64,000 nt of DNA, from NCBI GenBank assembly GCA_964596165.1, contig CAZQTW010000020.1, positions 20,113 to 84,112 on the forward strand, in the 5' to 3' direction. This DNA comes from CAYUQT01 sp964596165 (lineage in GTDB: Bacteria > Planctomycetota > Phycisphaerae > UBA1845 > JAFGLZ01). Numbering within the stretch: position 1 is the first letter of the stretch; each line of letters starts with the position of its first letter. Both the position numbers and the translations under genes were made by a program. This document shows positions 41,489 to 49,996 of this stretch, piece after piece. The notes below the pieces were generated by a model. The model was given only the letters and a program-made list of their open reading frames with translations. It searched no databases and was not told the DNA's origin.

Positions 41489-42697
41489 ATGGCGACTCGA
41501 TATCGACGACGAATCCTGGGGCTGATGAGCGGCACGAGTTGCGACGGCGTCGACGCCGCTCTTGTGGACCTACGCGGTCGGGGACTGGGCATGAAGGTCT
41601 CAGTCTTGAGGCACGTTCACCACGACTATCCCGCCTCGCTGCGGAGGCGGTTGCTGGCCGTCATGGCGCCCGCGCAAACAACGACGCAAGAACTCTGTGA
41701 GTTGAATGTCCTCGTGGGCGAGGCGTTCGGAAAGGCGGCCCTGAAGGTGATGAAACGTCGGGGCGGACCCCATGCCTCGGTCGGACTCATCGGTTCGCAT
41801 GGCCAGACGATCTGCCATCGGCCCCCGTCGGCGCATGCCGGCCGCGTTTGCAGCGGGATGCGGAGGCTTGGGTCGACGTTGCAGATCGGCGATGCGTCCG
41901 TGATCGCCGCCCGTACGGGTGTTCCGGTCGTCAGCGATTTCCGGCAGGCCGATGTGGCGGTCGGGGGACAGGGAGCGCCGCTGGTCCCGTGGACGGACTA
42001 CGTGTTGTTCCGCCACCCCCGTTGCGACAGGGTCATCCAAAACATCGGAGGGATCGCCAATCTGACCTACCTGCCGGCCGACGGAGGGCTTGAGGACGTC
42101 ATCGCGTTCGACACCGGTCCCGGGAACATGGTCATCGATGAACTGGTGCGGCGCATCACGAGGGACCGCCGGTCATTCGATCGATGGGGAGAGTTCGCCG
42201 GCAGGGGCCGGGTCGACTTTCGGCTCCTGCGCGAATGGATGCGTCATCCCTTTTTGGGTTATCCGCCTCCGAAGAGCTGCGGTCGCGAACAATTCGGCGC
42301 GGACTTCGTGGGTCGAACCGTTCGTGCAAGGGATCTGGCGGCAAGACCAAACGATCTTGTTGCGACGGCGACGGCGCTAACCGCGAAGACGATCTCGGAT
42401 GCGTATCGACGGTTTCTTCCGAGTCGTCATGGCAGCCCGGCCATTGACCAGGTGGTCCTTTGCGGCGGTGGGTCCCGGAACACGACCCTGGTGAAGATGC
42501 TCAAGGATGAGTTGCCGGGCATCGAGGTTCTTCCGATCGATCGGTTGGGGATTCCGGACCAGGCGAAAGAGGGGGTCAGCTTTGCGATGCTGGCGGCGGC
42601 GTGCGTCGACGGCGTGCCGGCGAATCTTCCGCAGGTGACCGGCGCGTCGTGCGCGGTTATATTGGGCCGCATGACGCCAGTCGTTCATGCACGTTGA
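41489..42697 (+). CDS. anmK: Anhydro-N-acetylmuramic acid kinase
   Basis: Phosphorylates 1,6-anhydro-MurNAc released from peptidoglycan, giving MurNAc-6-phosphate for MurQ. It has 402 residues. ASKHA-fold motifs are ILGLMSGTSCDGVDAALVDL (phosphate loop with catalytic Asp in the family), IGSHGQTICHRP, IQNIGGIANLTYLP, FDTGPGNMVIDELVRR and VVLCGGGSRNTTLVKML. The murQ gene begins eight bases after its stop, so substrate and product enzymes are cotranscribed. Its presence argues that this organism makes and recycles peptidoglycan, now accepted for many planctomycetes. Confidence 0.95.
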   Translation: MATRYRRRILGLMSGTSCDGVDAALVDLRGRGLGMKVSVLRHVHHDYPASLRRRLLAVMAPAQTTTQELCELNVLVGEAFGKAALKVMKRRGGPHASVGLIGSHGQTICHRPPSAHAGRVCSGMRRLGSTLQIGDASVIAARTGVPVVSDFRQADVAVGGQGAPLVPWTDYVLFRHPRCDRVIQNIGGIANLTYLPADGGLEDVIAFDTGPGNMVIDELVRRITRDRRSFDRWGEFAGRGRVDFRLLREWMRHPFLGYPPPKSCGREQFGADFVGRTVRARDLAARPNDLVATATALTAKTISDAYRRFLPSRHGSPAIDQVVLCGGGSRNTTLVKMLKDELPGIEVLPIDRLGIPDQAKEGVSFAMLAAACVDGVPANLPQVTGASCAVILGRMTPVVHAR

Positions 42698-42705
42698 GAA
42701 CACCT

Positions 42706-43647
42706 ATGGCAATGATGGATCGTGGCCATCTCCTGACGGAACAGCGCAACCCTCGATCGGCTGACATTGATCGCATGTCCATTGCCGATGCGTTCGATGT
42801 GATGAACGCCGAGGATGCCCGCATTCCTGCGGCGATTGCGCGGTGCAAGGCCGAGATCTGCCGCACGGTGGATCTGGTGGTTGCGGCGTTTCGGCGCGGG
42901 GGTCGGTTGTTTTACATCGGTGCCGGGACGAGCGGGCGGCTGGGGGTCCTTGATGCGGCGGAGTGTCCGCCGACGTTCTTGACCGATCCGTCCATGGTGC
43001 AAGGGATCATTGCCGGTGGTGAGACGGCGATTCGACGGCCGGTTGAAGGGGCGGAGGACGATCAGGAGGCGGCCAGACGGATCATGGACGAACGAGGGGT
43101 CGGCCCGTCGGATGTCGTCGTCGGGATTGCGACGGGCGGGACGACGCCGTATGTCCACGCGGCCTTGGTCCGCGCGAAGGAGCGAGGGGCGGCCACCATC
43201 TTCCTAGCCTGCGTGCCGTTCGAGCAGGTGCCCGACACGGCGGACGTCTCCATCCGGGTCCTCACCGGTCCCGAGGTGGTGACCGGTTCGACGCGGCTGA
43301 AGGCCGGAACGGCGACCAAGATGGTCCTCAACATGATCAGCACGCTGTCGATGATCCAACTGGGAAAGGTTCACGGCAACCTGATGGTCGACGTCGACAC
43401 GCGAACAAACGCCAAGCTGGTCGACCGGGCGATTCGGATCATTGGCATGGAGACCGGGCTCGACCGCGAGCGATCGCTCGCGCTGCTGCGTGCCGCCGGC
43501 GGGCGCGCCAAGGTCGCTATTGTGATGCATCACCATGGCGTCGATGCCGACCGAGCGGAGGAGCTCCTGAGTCGGTGTGGCGGCATGATCTACCGGGTCG
43601 GACAGGAATCATCGGCGCCGAACGGTCGGATCCGCAATGACCGATAA
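42706..43647 (+). CDS. murQ: N-acetylmuramic acid 6-phosphate etherase
   Basis: Cleaves the D-lactyl ether of MurNAc-6-P to yield GlcNAc-6-P. It is a 313-residue SIS-domain protein. The family's N-terminal TEQRNPRSADIDRMS is followed by FYIGAGTSGRLGVLDAAECPPTF, which contains the catalytic Glu, and VVGIATGGTTPYVHAAL and TRLKAGTATKMVLNMISTLS. The start is taken as ATG 42706; two further ATGs at codons 3 and 4 are alternatives, and the Shine-Dalgarno is weak, consistent with coupling to anmK. The longer overlapping open frame from 42601 is rejected. Confidence 0.94.
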   Translation: MAMMDRGHLLTEQRNPRSADIDRMSIADAFDVMNAEDARIPAAIARCKAEICRTVDLVVAAFRRGGRLFYIGAGTSGRLGVLDAAECPPTFLTDPSMVQGIIAGGETAIRRPVEGAEDDQEAARRIMDERGVGPSDVVVGIATGGTTPYVHAALVRAKERGAATIFLACVPFEQVPDTADVSIRVLTGPEVVTGSTRLKAGTATKMVLNMISTLSMIQLGKVHGNLMVDVDTRTNAKLVDRAIRIIGMETGLDRERSLALLRAAGGRAKVAIVMHHHGVDADRAEELLSRCGGMIYRVGQESSAPNGRIRNDR

Positions 43648-43796
43648 GTGTCATCGATCCTCAATCCGTCGGCGAGAGCCATGGTGCCGTACGGGCGTTG
43701 GAGGGATTTTACGGCCATTCCTCGTGGGCGTGGTATGTCGTTCTTGCAGCAGCCCACGGTGTCCGCTTTACGGCTTCTTAACGGAAGGAGCTTGCC

Positions 43797-45134
43797 ATGA
43801 CGACTCAGCTCAGTCGACGCGAACTCATCGCCGGGATCGGCGCGACCGCATTGGCCGGCAGTCTTGCTCAGGGGTCGCCTGGTGACGAGGTGTCGGAGAA
43901 ACGTGCGGCGGGTCCGAACGACCGGCCGCGCATCGCCCACATCGGCTGCGGCAGCATCGGCTGGCACAATGCCAACATCGTGCTCAATCTGAACCGAGCG
44001 GATTATGTGGCCGTCTGTGATCCCGACCGGTCGCGCGTCGATGACTTCGTTAAGAAGATCGGCGATCGCGCCAAGCACGCTCCGGACGGCTACCAGGATT
44101 TTCGCAGGGTTCTCGATCGGAAGGACGTGGACGCCGTGTGGATCAGCACGCCCGATCACTGGCACGCGTTGATCACGATTTACGCCTGCATGGCCGGCAA
44201 GGATGTGTTCGTCGAAAAGCCGATCTCGCACAACATCATTGAAGGCCGCCGGATGGTTCAAGCGGCCCGCAAGTACAAACGGATTGTCCAGGCCGGCACG
44301 CAACAGCGGAGCGGACCGCACCTGAAGGCGGGCTGCGAATACGTCCGCAGCGGGAACCTCGGCAAGGTGGGGCTCTGCAAGGCATGGGTCGTCGGGCATC
44401 CGGGTGCGTTGGGCAGGCCGGCCGATTGCGATCCGCCGCCGGGTGTGGATTATGACATGTGGTTGGGACCGGCGCCCAAACGACCGTTCAACCCCAATCG
44501 GTTTCACTACCAGTGGCGGTGGTTCTGGGATTACGCCGGCGGTAAGTGTGCCGACTGGGGTATCCATCTGATGGATATGATCCACTGGGGCATGGGCGTC
44601 GACGCGCCGCTGGCCGTCTCGAGCTCAGGCGGGCGGATCATGCTCGACGACAACTGTGAGACCCCGGACACGCAGATCGCGGTTTTCGAGTACCCCGGAT
44701 TCATCTGCACGTGGGAACACCGCGAAGGCAACAGCAAGCCGTCGGACAATCTGCGACACGGGATGGAGTTCTTCGGCACCAAAGGTACGCTGATCATGGA
44801 GCGCAACGGGTGGGAGGTGATCTCCGAGAAGACCGGTCCGAAGAACGACCAATTGGTCATACCCGATCCGCCGAAGATGAAGGGCGACGACGCCAAGATG
44901 TACGTCGATCATGCCTCGCATTGGTTCGATTGCCTAGCCAGCCGCGAGCTGCCGCGTTCGGACATCGAGATTGCCCACCGGACGACCACGGTGCTTCATC
45001 TGGCCAACATCGCGTACAAGGTGAAGCGGCGGATTGTGTGGGATCGCGAGAAAGAAACGATCGTCGGCGACGCTGAGGCGAGCGCCCTGCTGGGCCGCGA
45101 GTACCGTAAACCATGGGAGTTGCCGAGTCTATAG
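43797..45134 (+). CDS. Tat-exported Gfo/Idh/MocA-family oxidoreductase
   Basis: A 445-residue periplasmic dehydrogenase-like protein. It starts at ATG 43797 with GGAAGGAG upstream and carries a twin-arginine signal (SRRELIAGIGATALAGSLAQ), implying export with its nucleotide already bound. The mature part begins with a Rossmann fold (IAHIGCGSIGWHNANIVLNL) and has the EKP motif in VFVEKPISHNIIEG. The C-terminal domain shows the large insert typical of planctomycete/Bacteroidetes Tat-secreted members (YQWRWFWDYAGGKCADWGIH). It is probably related to glycoside oxidation; substrate is unknown. Confidence 0.9.
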   Translation: MTTQLSRRELIAGIGATALAGSLAQGSPGDEVSEKRAAGPNDRPRIAHIGCGSIGWHNANIVLNLNRADYVAVCDPDRSRVDDFVKKIGDRAKHAPDGYQDFRRVLDRKDVDAVWISTPDHWHALITIYACMAGKDVFVEKPISHNIIEGRRMVQAARKYKRIVQAGTQQRSGPHLKAGCEYVRSGNLGKVGLCKAWVVGHPGALGRPADCDPPPGVDYDMWLGPAPKRPFNPNRFHYQWRWFWDYAGGKCADWGIHLMDMIHWGMGVDAPLAVSSSGGRIMLDDNCETPDTQIAVFEYPGFICTWEHREGNSKPSDNLRHGMEFFGTKGTLIMERNGWEVISEKTGPKNDQLVIPDPPKMKGDDAKMYVDHASHWFDCLASRELPRSDIEIAHRTTTVLHLANIAYKVKRRIVWDREKETIVGDAEASALLGREYRKPWELPSL

Positions 45135-45247
45135 CGTCGTCCCACGTTCTGTAACGACTCAACCGTCGCTCGAATATCGACGGGTTTGGGTAGGCCGTAG
45201 AAATCGCCCAACGCTTTCTCAATCTCCTTCTTGCCAGATGCTATCAG

Positions 45248-45463
45248 TTGACCGACCACGCGATCGAGTCAATGGATGATGATGGACTGTCGCTAAGTGA
45301 CCTTATGTCGTGTCTGGCAATGGGACGCGCCCGGAGAAAGTGGCCGAGAGAGCGAAAGTACGAGAGCCGGGGTCGTGCCGTGGACGGGGGCCTGGTGAGG
45401 GTGGTGGGCCGATTGATAAGTCCCGGACTGCTGCGTACTATTACGGTATATGAGGTCAAGTAG
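45248..45463 (+). CDS. DUF4258 protein, putative RelE-like toxin
   Basis: A 71-residue protein matching the DUF4258 pattern: LTDHAIESMDDDGLSLSDLM (HAxxRM-like helix), a basic middle (MGRARRKWPRERKYESRGRA) and a C-terminal strand pair ending TITVYEVK. Such proteins adopt a RelE/BrnT-like fold and act as probable mRNA-cleaving toxins. The start is taken as TTG at 45248; there is no good ribosome binding site, so the N-terminus is uncertain and the true start could be elsewhere. Its stop overlaps the downstream zinc-finger antitoxin gene by 14 bases, the usual layout for such pairs. Confidence 0.65.
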   Translation: MTDHAIESMDDDGLSLSDLMSCLAMGRARRKWPRERKYESRGRAVDGGLVRVVGRLISPGLLRTITVYEVK

Positions 45464-45698
45464 CATCAAATCCGGTGGGTATTGCGAACATTGCGGGGAA
45501 CCGCTGGTCCGTGCCAGAGTGCAAGTCTATCGTCGGCGCGGCAAGAAGCACATTCTCTTCGAGAACGTGGCGGCGATGGTTTGCCGTGTCTGCGGACAGC
45601 GTGTGTTCGAACCATCCGCAGTGGAGAAGATGGAACACGCATTGCGTCAACCTTCCGTGAAAAAACGCAAGGTGGAGTTGTCGGTGGTCTCTACCTGA
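45450..45698 (+). CDS. YgiT/MqsA-type zinc-finger antitoxin
   Basis: An 82-residue protein with the two-knuckle zinc site of the YgiT/MqsA N-terminal domain: CEHC (residues 12-15) and CRVC (45-48), separated by a beta-hairpin (RVQVYRRRGKKHILFENVAA) and followed by GQRVFEPSAVEKMEHAL. It lacks the C-terminal helix-turn-helix of full MqsA, so repression of its own promoter is less certain. Overlap with the preceding DUF4258 gene supports a toxin-antitoxin pair; the toxin-first order matches mqsRA. Confidence 0.7.
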   Translation: MRSSSIKSGGYCEHCGEPLVRARVQVYRRRGKKHILFENVAAMVCRVCGQRVFEPSAVEKMEHALRQPSVKKRKVELSVVST

Positions 45699-45862
45699 TT
45701 GCATTCATACACCTTCCGACCGAGCAGAGAAGTCGGTTGAGCAGTAAATCCGGTGTGGGCATCCGTCGGAGGCCGAAGATCCGGGATTGACTGGCTGATT
45801 TCGCGGTATGCATACGGCCTGCGGAACAGACCTGCTCGGGCTTTGGGCGAGGAGGCGCAAGC

Positions 45863-47473
45863 ATGATGCCTTTGCGGAACGGTCTGTCAAGTACGGTGGT
45901 GATGGCGGCTGTCGCCGTGCTATCCGGATGTGTCCAGCCTCCGACAAGAAACGCGGGTACTGACGGAGGTACTCTTCAAGGGACCGTTCGCAAGGCGTCG
46001 TCACTAGCACCCATTGCGGGTGCGACTGTCTCGAATGAGGGGGGTAGTCTGCAGGCGACCACAGACGCTCAAGGCGCGTATGTCATCGGCAACATGCCCG
46101 TCGGCGCACAATCGGTGATCGCGGCCGCCTCGGGATGCGATCCCCAGATCCTTTCCGCAAGCATCAGCAAGGGCGCCACCACGACGCTCGATTTCCTCCT
46201 CAGCGATCGCACATCCGTCTTTGTCGAGGTACCGGCCCCGCTCTCGGGCCGGAACCCCACCTTCAAGCTTCTGTCTGTCGGCGTTCCGGGGGTGGGTCAG
46301 TCGGTCAGCGACGGTCGGTTCGGAACGGTCCAGACGAGGGTGACTGAGACGGAAGGGCTTCGACACGAGTACTCTCGATTCGACCCGTTCAACAAAGATC
46401 AGTCCATGATTCTGCTCATTCACCTACCTACGGGTGAATGGCGGATCTATCGCACGGGCTCGGTGCCCTACGACTCGAACAACAACCTGGTGCGAAGGCT
46501 CGATGTCGCCGAGGCACGCTGGGATGTGAACGAGAGCGACGTGATCTGGGGGCTTCAGGATTTCCGGCTTCTGAAGGTCAATGTTGCGACAGGCCAGGTG
46601 ACGGTCGTGAAGGATTTTGCGGTCGACCCCGTCATCGCTCCGATCAAGGCGGCCAATCCGGATCTATACCGAATCACAATGAAGGATGAGGGCGAGTCGT
46701 CGATCGACAAGCGGTTTTGGGCGTTTCTCATCCAGGGGACGAAGGACGACTATCGAGTCCGGTATCTGATTACCTGGGACCGGCAGACGGACACCGTCCT
46801 GGGCGTGTATGCGATTCCGAAGGGCGAGGCCGGGATTGATTGGGCCGGCATGTCGCCCAAGGGCAACTGGGTGCTGGTGGGCGGCGACTACAACAACGGC
46901 GGGAAGCTCGCCGGTCTGACGATGGTCAACAAGGAGCTGACGCAGTTCCACCGCCTGGACTATGCCACCGGTCATTCGGATGTCGGGCTCGATAGCGAGG
47001 GGGACGAAGTCGTCGTCATGCAGAACGTTCAGACCGACTACATCGACTTGATACCGATCGACCCGAACACGAAACCCATCCTACAGACCGGGGGGAGCTA
47101 TGACGGCACCAACAGGACGCCGCTCGTTCGCCTTTTCTACAACTCGGAATCGCCGGACAATTTCAACGGTGGCGTGCACATCTCATGCAACTATGCCGGC
47201 TACTGTATCGTCTCGACGACAACCGACGTCGGGGCGCCCGAGCAGAACTGGCTTGACCGGACGATCACGCTGGTGAAGTTGGACCGGCGGCATCCTCGCG
47301 TGTTCTATCTTGCGAAGGTCCATGGAACGCGTGGTGAATACTGGGAAGAGACGCACGCCACCATCACGAACGACGGCGCCCAAGTCGTCTGGGCAACGAA
47401 CTGGAACCAGAAGGTCGGACGGGAGAAGGTCTGGCTCATGCAGTTGATCATGCCGGCGGGGTGGGCCCAGTAG
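45863..47473 (+). CDS. Lipoprotein with carboxypeptidase regulatory-like domain and beta-propeller-like body
   Basis: A 536-residue exported lipoprotein. It starts at ATG 45863 with AGGAGG upstream and has a lipobox LSGC near residue 23. Residues about 38-115 form a carboxypeptidase regulatory (CarboxypepD_reg) Ig-like domain: GTLQGTVRKASSLAPIAGAT.., GAYVIGNMPVGAQSVIAAAS. The remaining 400 residues repeat short beta-strands with WD40/PD40-like wording (VIWGLQDFRLLKVNVATGQV, WAGMSPKGNWVLVGGDYNNG, GLDSEGDEVVVMQNVQTDYI), suggesting a propeller for binding. No enzymatic residues are evident; a surface-binding role is inference. Confidence 0.75.
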   Translation: MMPLRNGLSSTVVMAAVAVLSGCVQPPTRNAGTDGGTLQGTVRKASSLAPIAGATVSNEGGSLQATTDAQGAYVIGNMPVGAQSVIAAASGCDPQILSASISKGATTTLDFLLSDRTSVFVEVPAPLSGRNPTFKLLSVGVPGVGQSVSDGRFGTVQTRVTETEGLRHEYSRFDPFNKDQSMILLIHLPTGEWRIYRTGSVPYDSNNNLVRRLDVAEARWDVNESDVIWGLQDFRLLKVNVATGQVTVVKDFAVDPVIAPIKAANPDLYRITMKDEGESSIDKRFWAFLIQGTKDDYRVRYLITWDRQTDTVLGVYAIPKGEAGIDWAGMSPKGNWVLVGGDYNNGGKLAGLTMVNKELTQFHRLDYATGHSDVGLDSEGDEVVVMQNVQTDYIDLIPIDPNTKPILQTGGSYDGTNRTPLVRLFYNSESPDNFNGGVHISCNYAGYCIVSTTTDVGAPEQNWLDRTITLVKLDRRHPRVFYLAKVHGTRGEYWEETHATITNDGAQVVWATNWNQKVGREKVWLMQLIMPAGWAQ

Positions 47474-47557
47474 TTGGGCGGGTAATCAGAGGCGGGCGGC
47501 CGGCCGGCCGATTGGTGAGGCGTTTCAACCTAGCATCACAGCACTGGAGGCAGGCGA

Positions 47558-48037
47558 ATGAATAGAAGACGGGCAACACGAACAAGCTGGCACAATCAAC
47601 CGCTGCCGGAGGCGAACAAGGTCCTGAACCTTCGTCGGACATTCAACAAGAGAGAATGGGCTCGAATCAAGCGAGGAGTGATTCCGGAGCAGATGGAAGA
47701 CAAGTGGTTCATCTTCCTTGAGGACAACAACCTTTACTTCCATCGAAGCTGGACAGGGGTATGCATCTACGCTGTCCGGTTCGAGCAACAGGACGGTTTA
47801 TTCTCGATCGCCAGCGTGGTAGTCAACCGGGATGTGGAACAATACAGCGAGACGAGCGACGAGTTCGATGCCGCGATGTTGTCATGGCTTATCGATGTTC
47901 TCCTGCTCGGGCGCGAGGCCGAGTTCCCCAGCCATCCGGATGAGAACGATGCCGGTACGGCGGCTTTGAAGACGTGGTCACTGGCCGGCCCGTCGGGGTT
48001 GGCGGGCAAGAAGTCGGAACGTACGCCCGATCTCTAG
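47558..48037 (+). CDS. Conserved-looking cytoplasmic protein of unknown function
   Basis: A 159-residue protein starting at ATG 47558 with GGAGGCAGGCGA upstream. I do not recognise its family. The core is dense with aromatic and charged residues, DKWFIFLEDNNLYFHRSWTG then VCIYAVRFEQQDG, followed by SIASVVVNRDVEQYSETSDE and the helix AAMLSWLIDVLLLGRE. This density is typical of a conserved small globular enzyme or immunity-like protein. There is no signal peptide or membrane segment. It lies between a lipoprotein gene and a small membrane-protein gene on the same strand. Confidence 0.65.
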   Translation: MNRRRATRTSWHNQPLPEANKVLNLRRTFNKREWARIKRGVIPEQMEDKWFIFLEDNNLYFHRSWTGVCIYAVRFEQQDGLFSIASVVVNRDVEQYSETSDEFDAAMLSWLIDVLLLGREAEFPSHPDENDAGTAALKTWSLAGPSGLAGKKSERTPDL

Positions 48038-48176
48038 GAGCAATGAGCCATGTGACTATCCTGTGAATTCCGTACGGGCCTGGCCTGCACATTGCCGGTG
48101 GCCGGCCGCATGAAGCATATGGCCGGCGGTTGGCGACGGCGGCCTGAGGGAAGAGGACCTTGCCTGGAAAACACAC

Positions 48177-48584
48177 ATGCTTCGGCGCCTGAGTCAGGCC
48201 ATCTTGTGGAGATACGCTGACGATGTGCCGATCGAGAAAACACGTCGGCACCATCGGAGTGCCATGGGCGTCGTCTATGTGTTCGCAACCACCGGCGCGC
48301 TCATGCTGTCATCGATGGCCGAGTCTCTGTTGGCGAGGGGGCTTTGGCAGCAGATCTCGCCGGTGATTCTGATAGCGACCACGGCTGTCGCTTTGCTGAC
48401 GGCGCTTCCTGCGACGCTCTGCTGGGCTTGGGCACATGAGATTGAGCGGACGCTGAGTGCCAGGGGGTATCCTTTGCCCGCCGAGAAGTCGATCGAGGTT
48501 TGTGCACCACGCTATGCCATGAAGACGTGTCTAGGCGTTGTCGGGTTGGTACTGGCGTTCGGGTTGGTCCGACGCGGGCACTGA
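48177..48584 (+). CDS. Small integral membrane protein
   Basis: A 135-residue protein with three hydrophobic helices at about residues 30-48 (GVVYVFATTGALMLSSMAES), 62-85 (SPVILIATTAVALLTALPAT) and 114-131 (CLGVVGLVLAFGLV). A basic N-terminus and a charged loop (HEIERTLSARGYPLPAEKS) lie between. No family is recognised. The start is ATG 48177; GGAAGAGG lies about 22 bases upstream, too far to be convincing. It may be cotranscribed with the preceding unknown gene. The 48038-48176 gap holds nothing identified. Confidence 0.45.
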   Translation: MLRRLSQAILWRYADDVPIEKTRRHHRSAMGVVYVFATTGALMLSSMAESLLARGLWQQISPVILIATTAVALLTALPATLCWAWAHEIERTLSARGYPLPAEKSIEVCAPRYAMKTCLGVVGLVLAFGLVRRGH

Positions 48585-48639
48585 AGAAACAGGGATCTGT
48601 GGAGGCCCGCGTGAGAATGCCTGCGATCTCGGAAAGCCG

Positions 48640-49992
48640 TCAGGCAACGGGCTGGACGTTGGGGACACCAGGCCAATGGTGATCGGACGGCTTATGCGAT
48701 CCTTCCCATTGCTCGATGGGGAGTTCCATTCGAAAGGTCGAGCCTTTTCCCTGGGTGCTTTCAGCCGACAACCGTCCCCCCATTAGTTCGACGATTCGTT
48801 TGGTCAACGCCAGTCCAAGGCCGGCGCCGCCGAACTGACGCGATTGGGTGCTGTCCGCCTGATGAAAGGGCTCGAAGACCGCGTCCAGTTGATCTTCGGG
48901 GATGCCGACGCCGGTGTCCGTAACGTCCACAATCAGGCGACCTCTCGGTCGGGTCTCTAGGAAGCGGACCGTCAGACAAATCCTTCCCATCAGGGTGAAC
49001 TTTACGGCGTTGTCCACCAGGCACCCAATTGCCTGCTGGAGATGACGGGAGTCCAAACCGGCGCATGCCGGAATCGGCGTATCGAAGATCACGTCAACTT
49101 GCAGGCCCTTGATCTGGGCCGCCGGCACAAGGTTCCGAATCGTGCTCAGGATAATCTCGCCGGGGTTGCAGGGCTCTCTCAGACACTCCATGTTTCCTGA
49201 TTCCAGTTCGGACAGGTCGAGCACCCTCTGGATCAGGGTCAACAGATGCTGGGCTCGAAGATGGATGGTTTGCAGAAAATCGCGGCGCTCGTTCTTGTCG
49301 ACCTCTTCGCCTTCGTCGAGCAGCAGTTCGGTACAGCCGAGAATGGCGGTGAGGGGCGTTCGCAACTCGTGACTCATGTTGGTCAGGAGCAATTCCCGAA
49401 TCCTGCTGGCACGTTCGGCCCGATCCTTGGCCTCGGCCAAGCGGGCGGACGATTCGCGCTCTTGTGCGAGTCGGGCCTCATGTTCGTCAAGGATTCCGGC
49501 AACCAACTCGGTCTGTCGCGCCTCAAGGACTCGGTGCTCATTACGAAGCTGGCGGACACGGGCCTGAGTCCGGACCGTTTCTTCGTGCTGGTCGATCACC
49601 AGATCCATGAGCTCCGCCGCAATACGGACGGCGGGCGAGAGCAGGCCGAACGTCCGCTCCGGGGAACTCTCGAGTCCACAGCCGGCGCCCTTCATGATTC
49701 GAGTTCCGGTTCGGCCGGGGAACCGACAAGAAAAGCGGAACTCTCCGCGATCGTTGTAGAAGAACAGCGTCTGAACCCGATTGACTTGGCGAGGCCAGGC
49801 GTGGGGCATCGGTTCGTTGTCCGCCGGCTGTCCCCACTGCGCGAAAGGCGAATCATCGGTCTTGAAGAAGCCCAGCCATCGGACTTGAAGCGGAGCCAGA
49901 AGAGCGGCAATCCGGCCCAACGTATCAAAATACCAGGGGTCGGTCTGTTCCACCGGTTCCGGTGCGTCAAGAAGCGTATCGAAGTCGGACAT
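48640..49992 (-). CDS. Sensor histidine kinase
   Basis: A 450-residue soluble kinase. Residues about 15-135 form a GAF-like sensor (YFDTLGRIAALLAPLQVRWL, TLFFYNDRGEFRFSC). A coiled-coil linker runs 137-200. The HisKA domain has the phosphoacceptor His208 in NMSHELRTPLTAILG. The ATPase domain has the N box (DNAVKFT), G1 (DTGVGIPEDQ) and G2 (GGAGLGLALTKRIVELMGG). There is no transmembrane segment, so the signal is cytoplasmic. It begins 4 bases after the HDOD gene, so the two are cotranscribed; no receiver is adjacent within this two-gene unit. Confidence 0.92.
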   Translation of the reverse strand: MSDFDTLLDAPEPVEQTDPWYFDTLGRIAALLAPLQVRWLGFFKTDDSPFAQWGQPADNEPMPHAWPRQVNRVQTLFFYNDRGEFRFSCRFPGRTGTRIMKGAGCGLESSPERTFGLLSPAVRIAAELMDLVIDQHEETVRTQARVRQLRNEHRVLEARQTELVAGILDEHEARLAQERESSARLAEAKDRAERASRIRELLLTNMSHELRTPLTAILGCTELLLDEGEEVDKNERRDFLQTIHLRAQHLLTLIQRVLDLSELESGNMECLREPCNPGEIILSTIRNLVPAAQIKGLQVDVIFDTPIPACAGLDSRHLQQAIGCLVDNAVKFTLMGRICLTVRFLETRPRGRLIVDVTDTGVGIPEDQLDAVFEPFHQADSTQSRQFGGAGLGLALTKRIVELMGGRLSAESTQGKGSTFRMELPIEQWEGSHKPSDHHWPGVPNVQPVA

Positions 49993-49996
49993 CGGT

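Noticed and set aside
45135..45259. Minus-strand frame with GKKEIEKALGDFYGLPKP near the Tat oxidoreductase 3' end
   Set aside because: The first 40 residues look protein-like, but the frame runs antisense through the end of the oxidoreductase gene and has no ribosome binding site. It might be a remnant; not strong enough to list.
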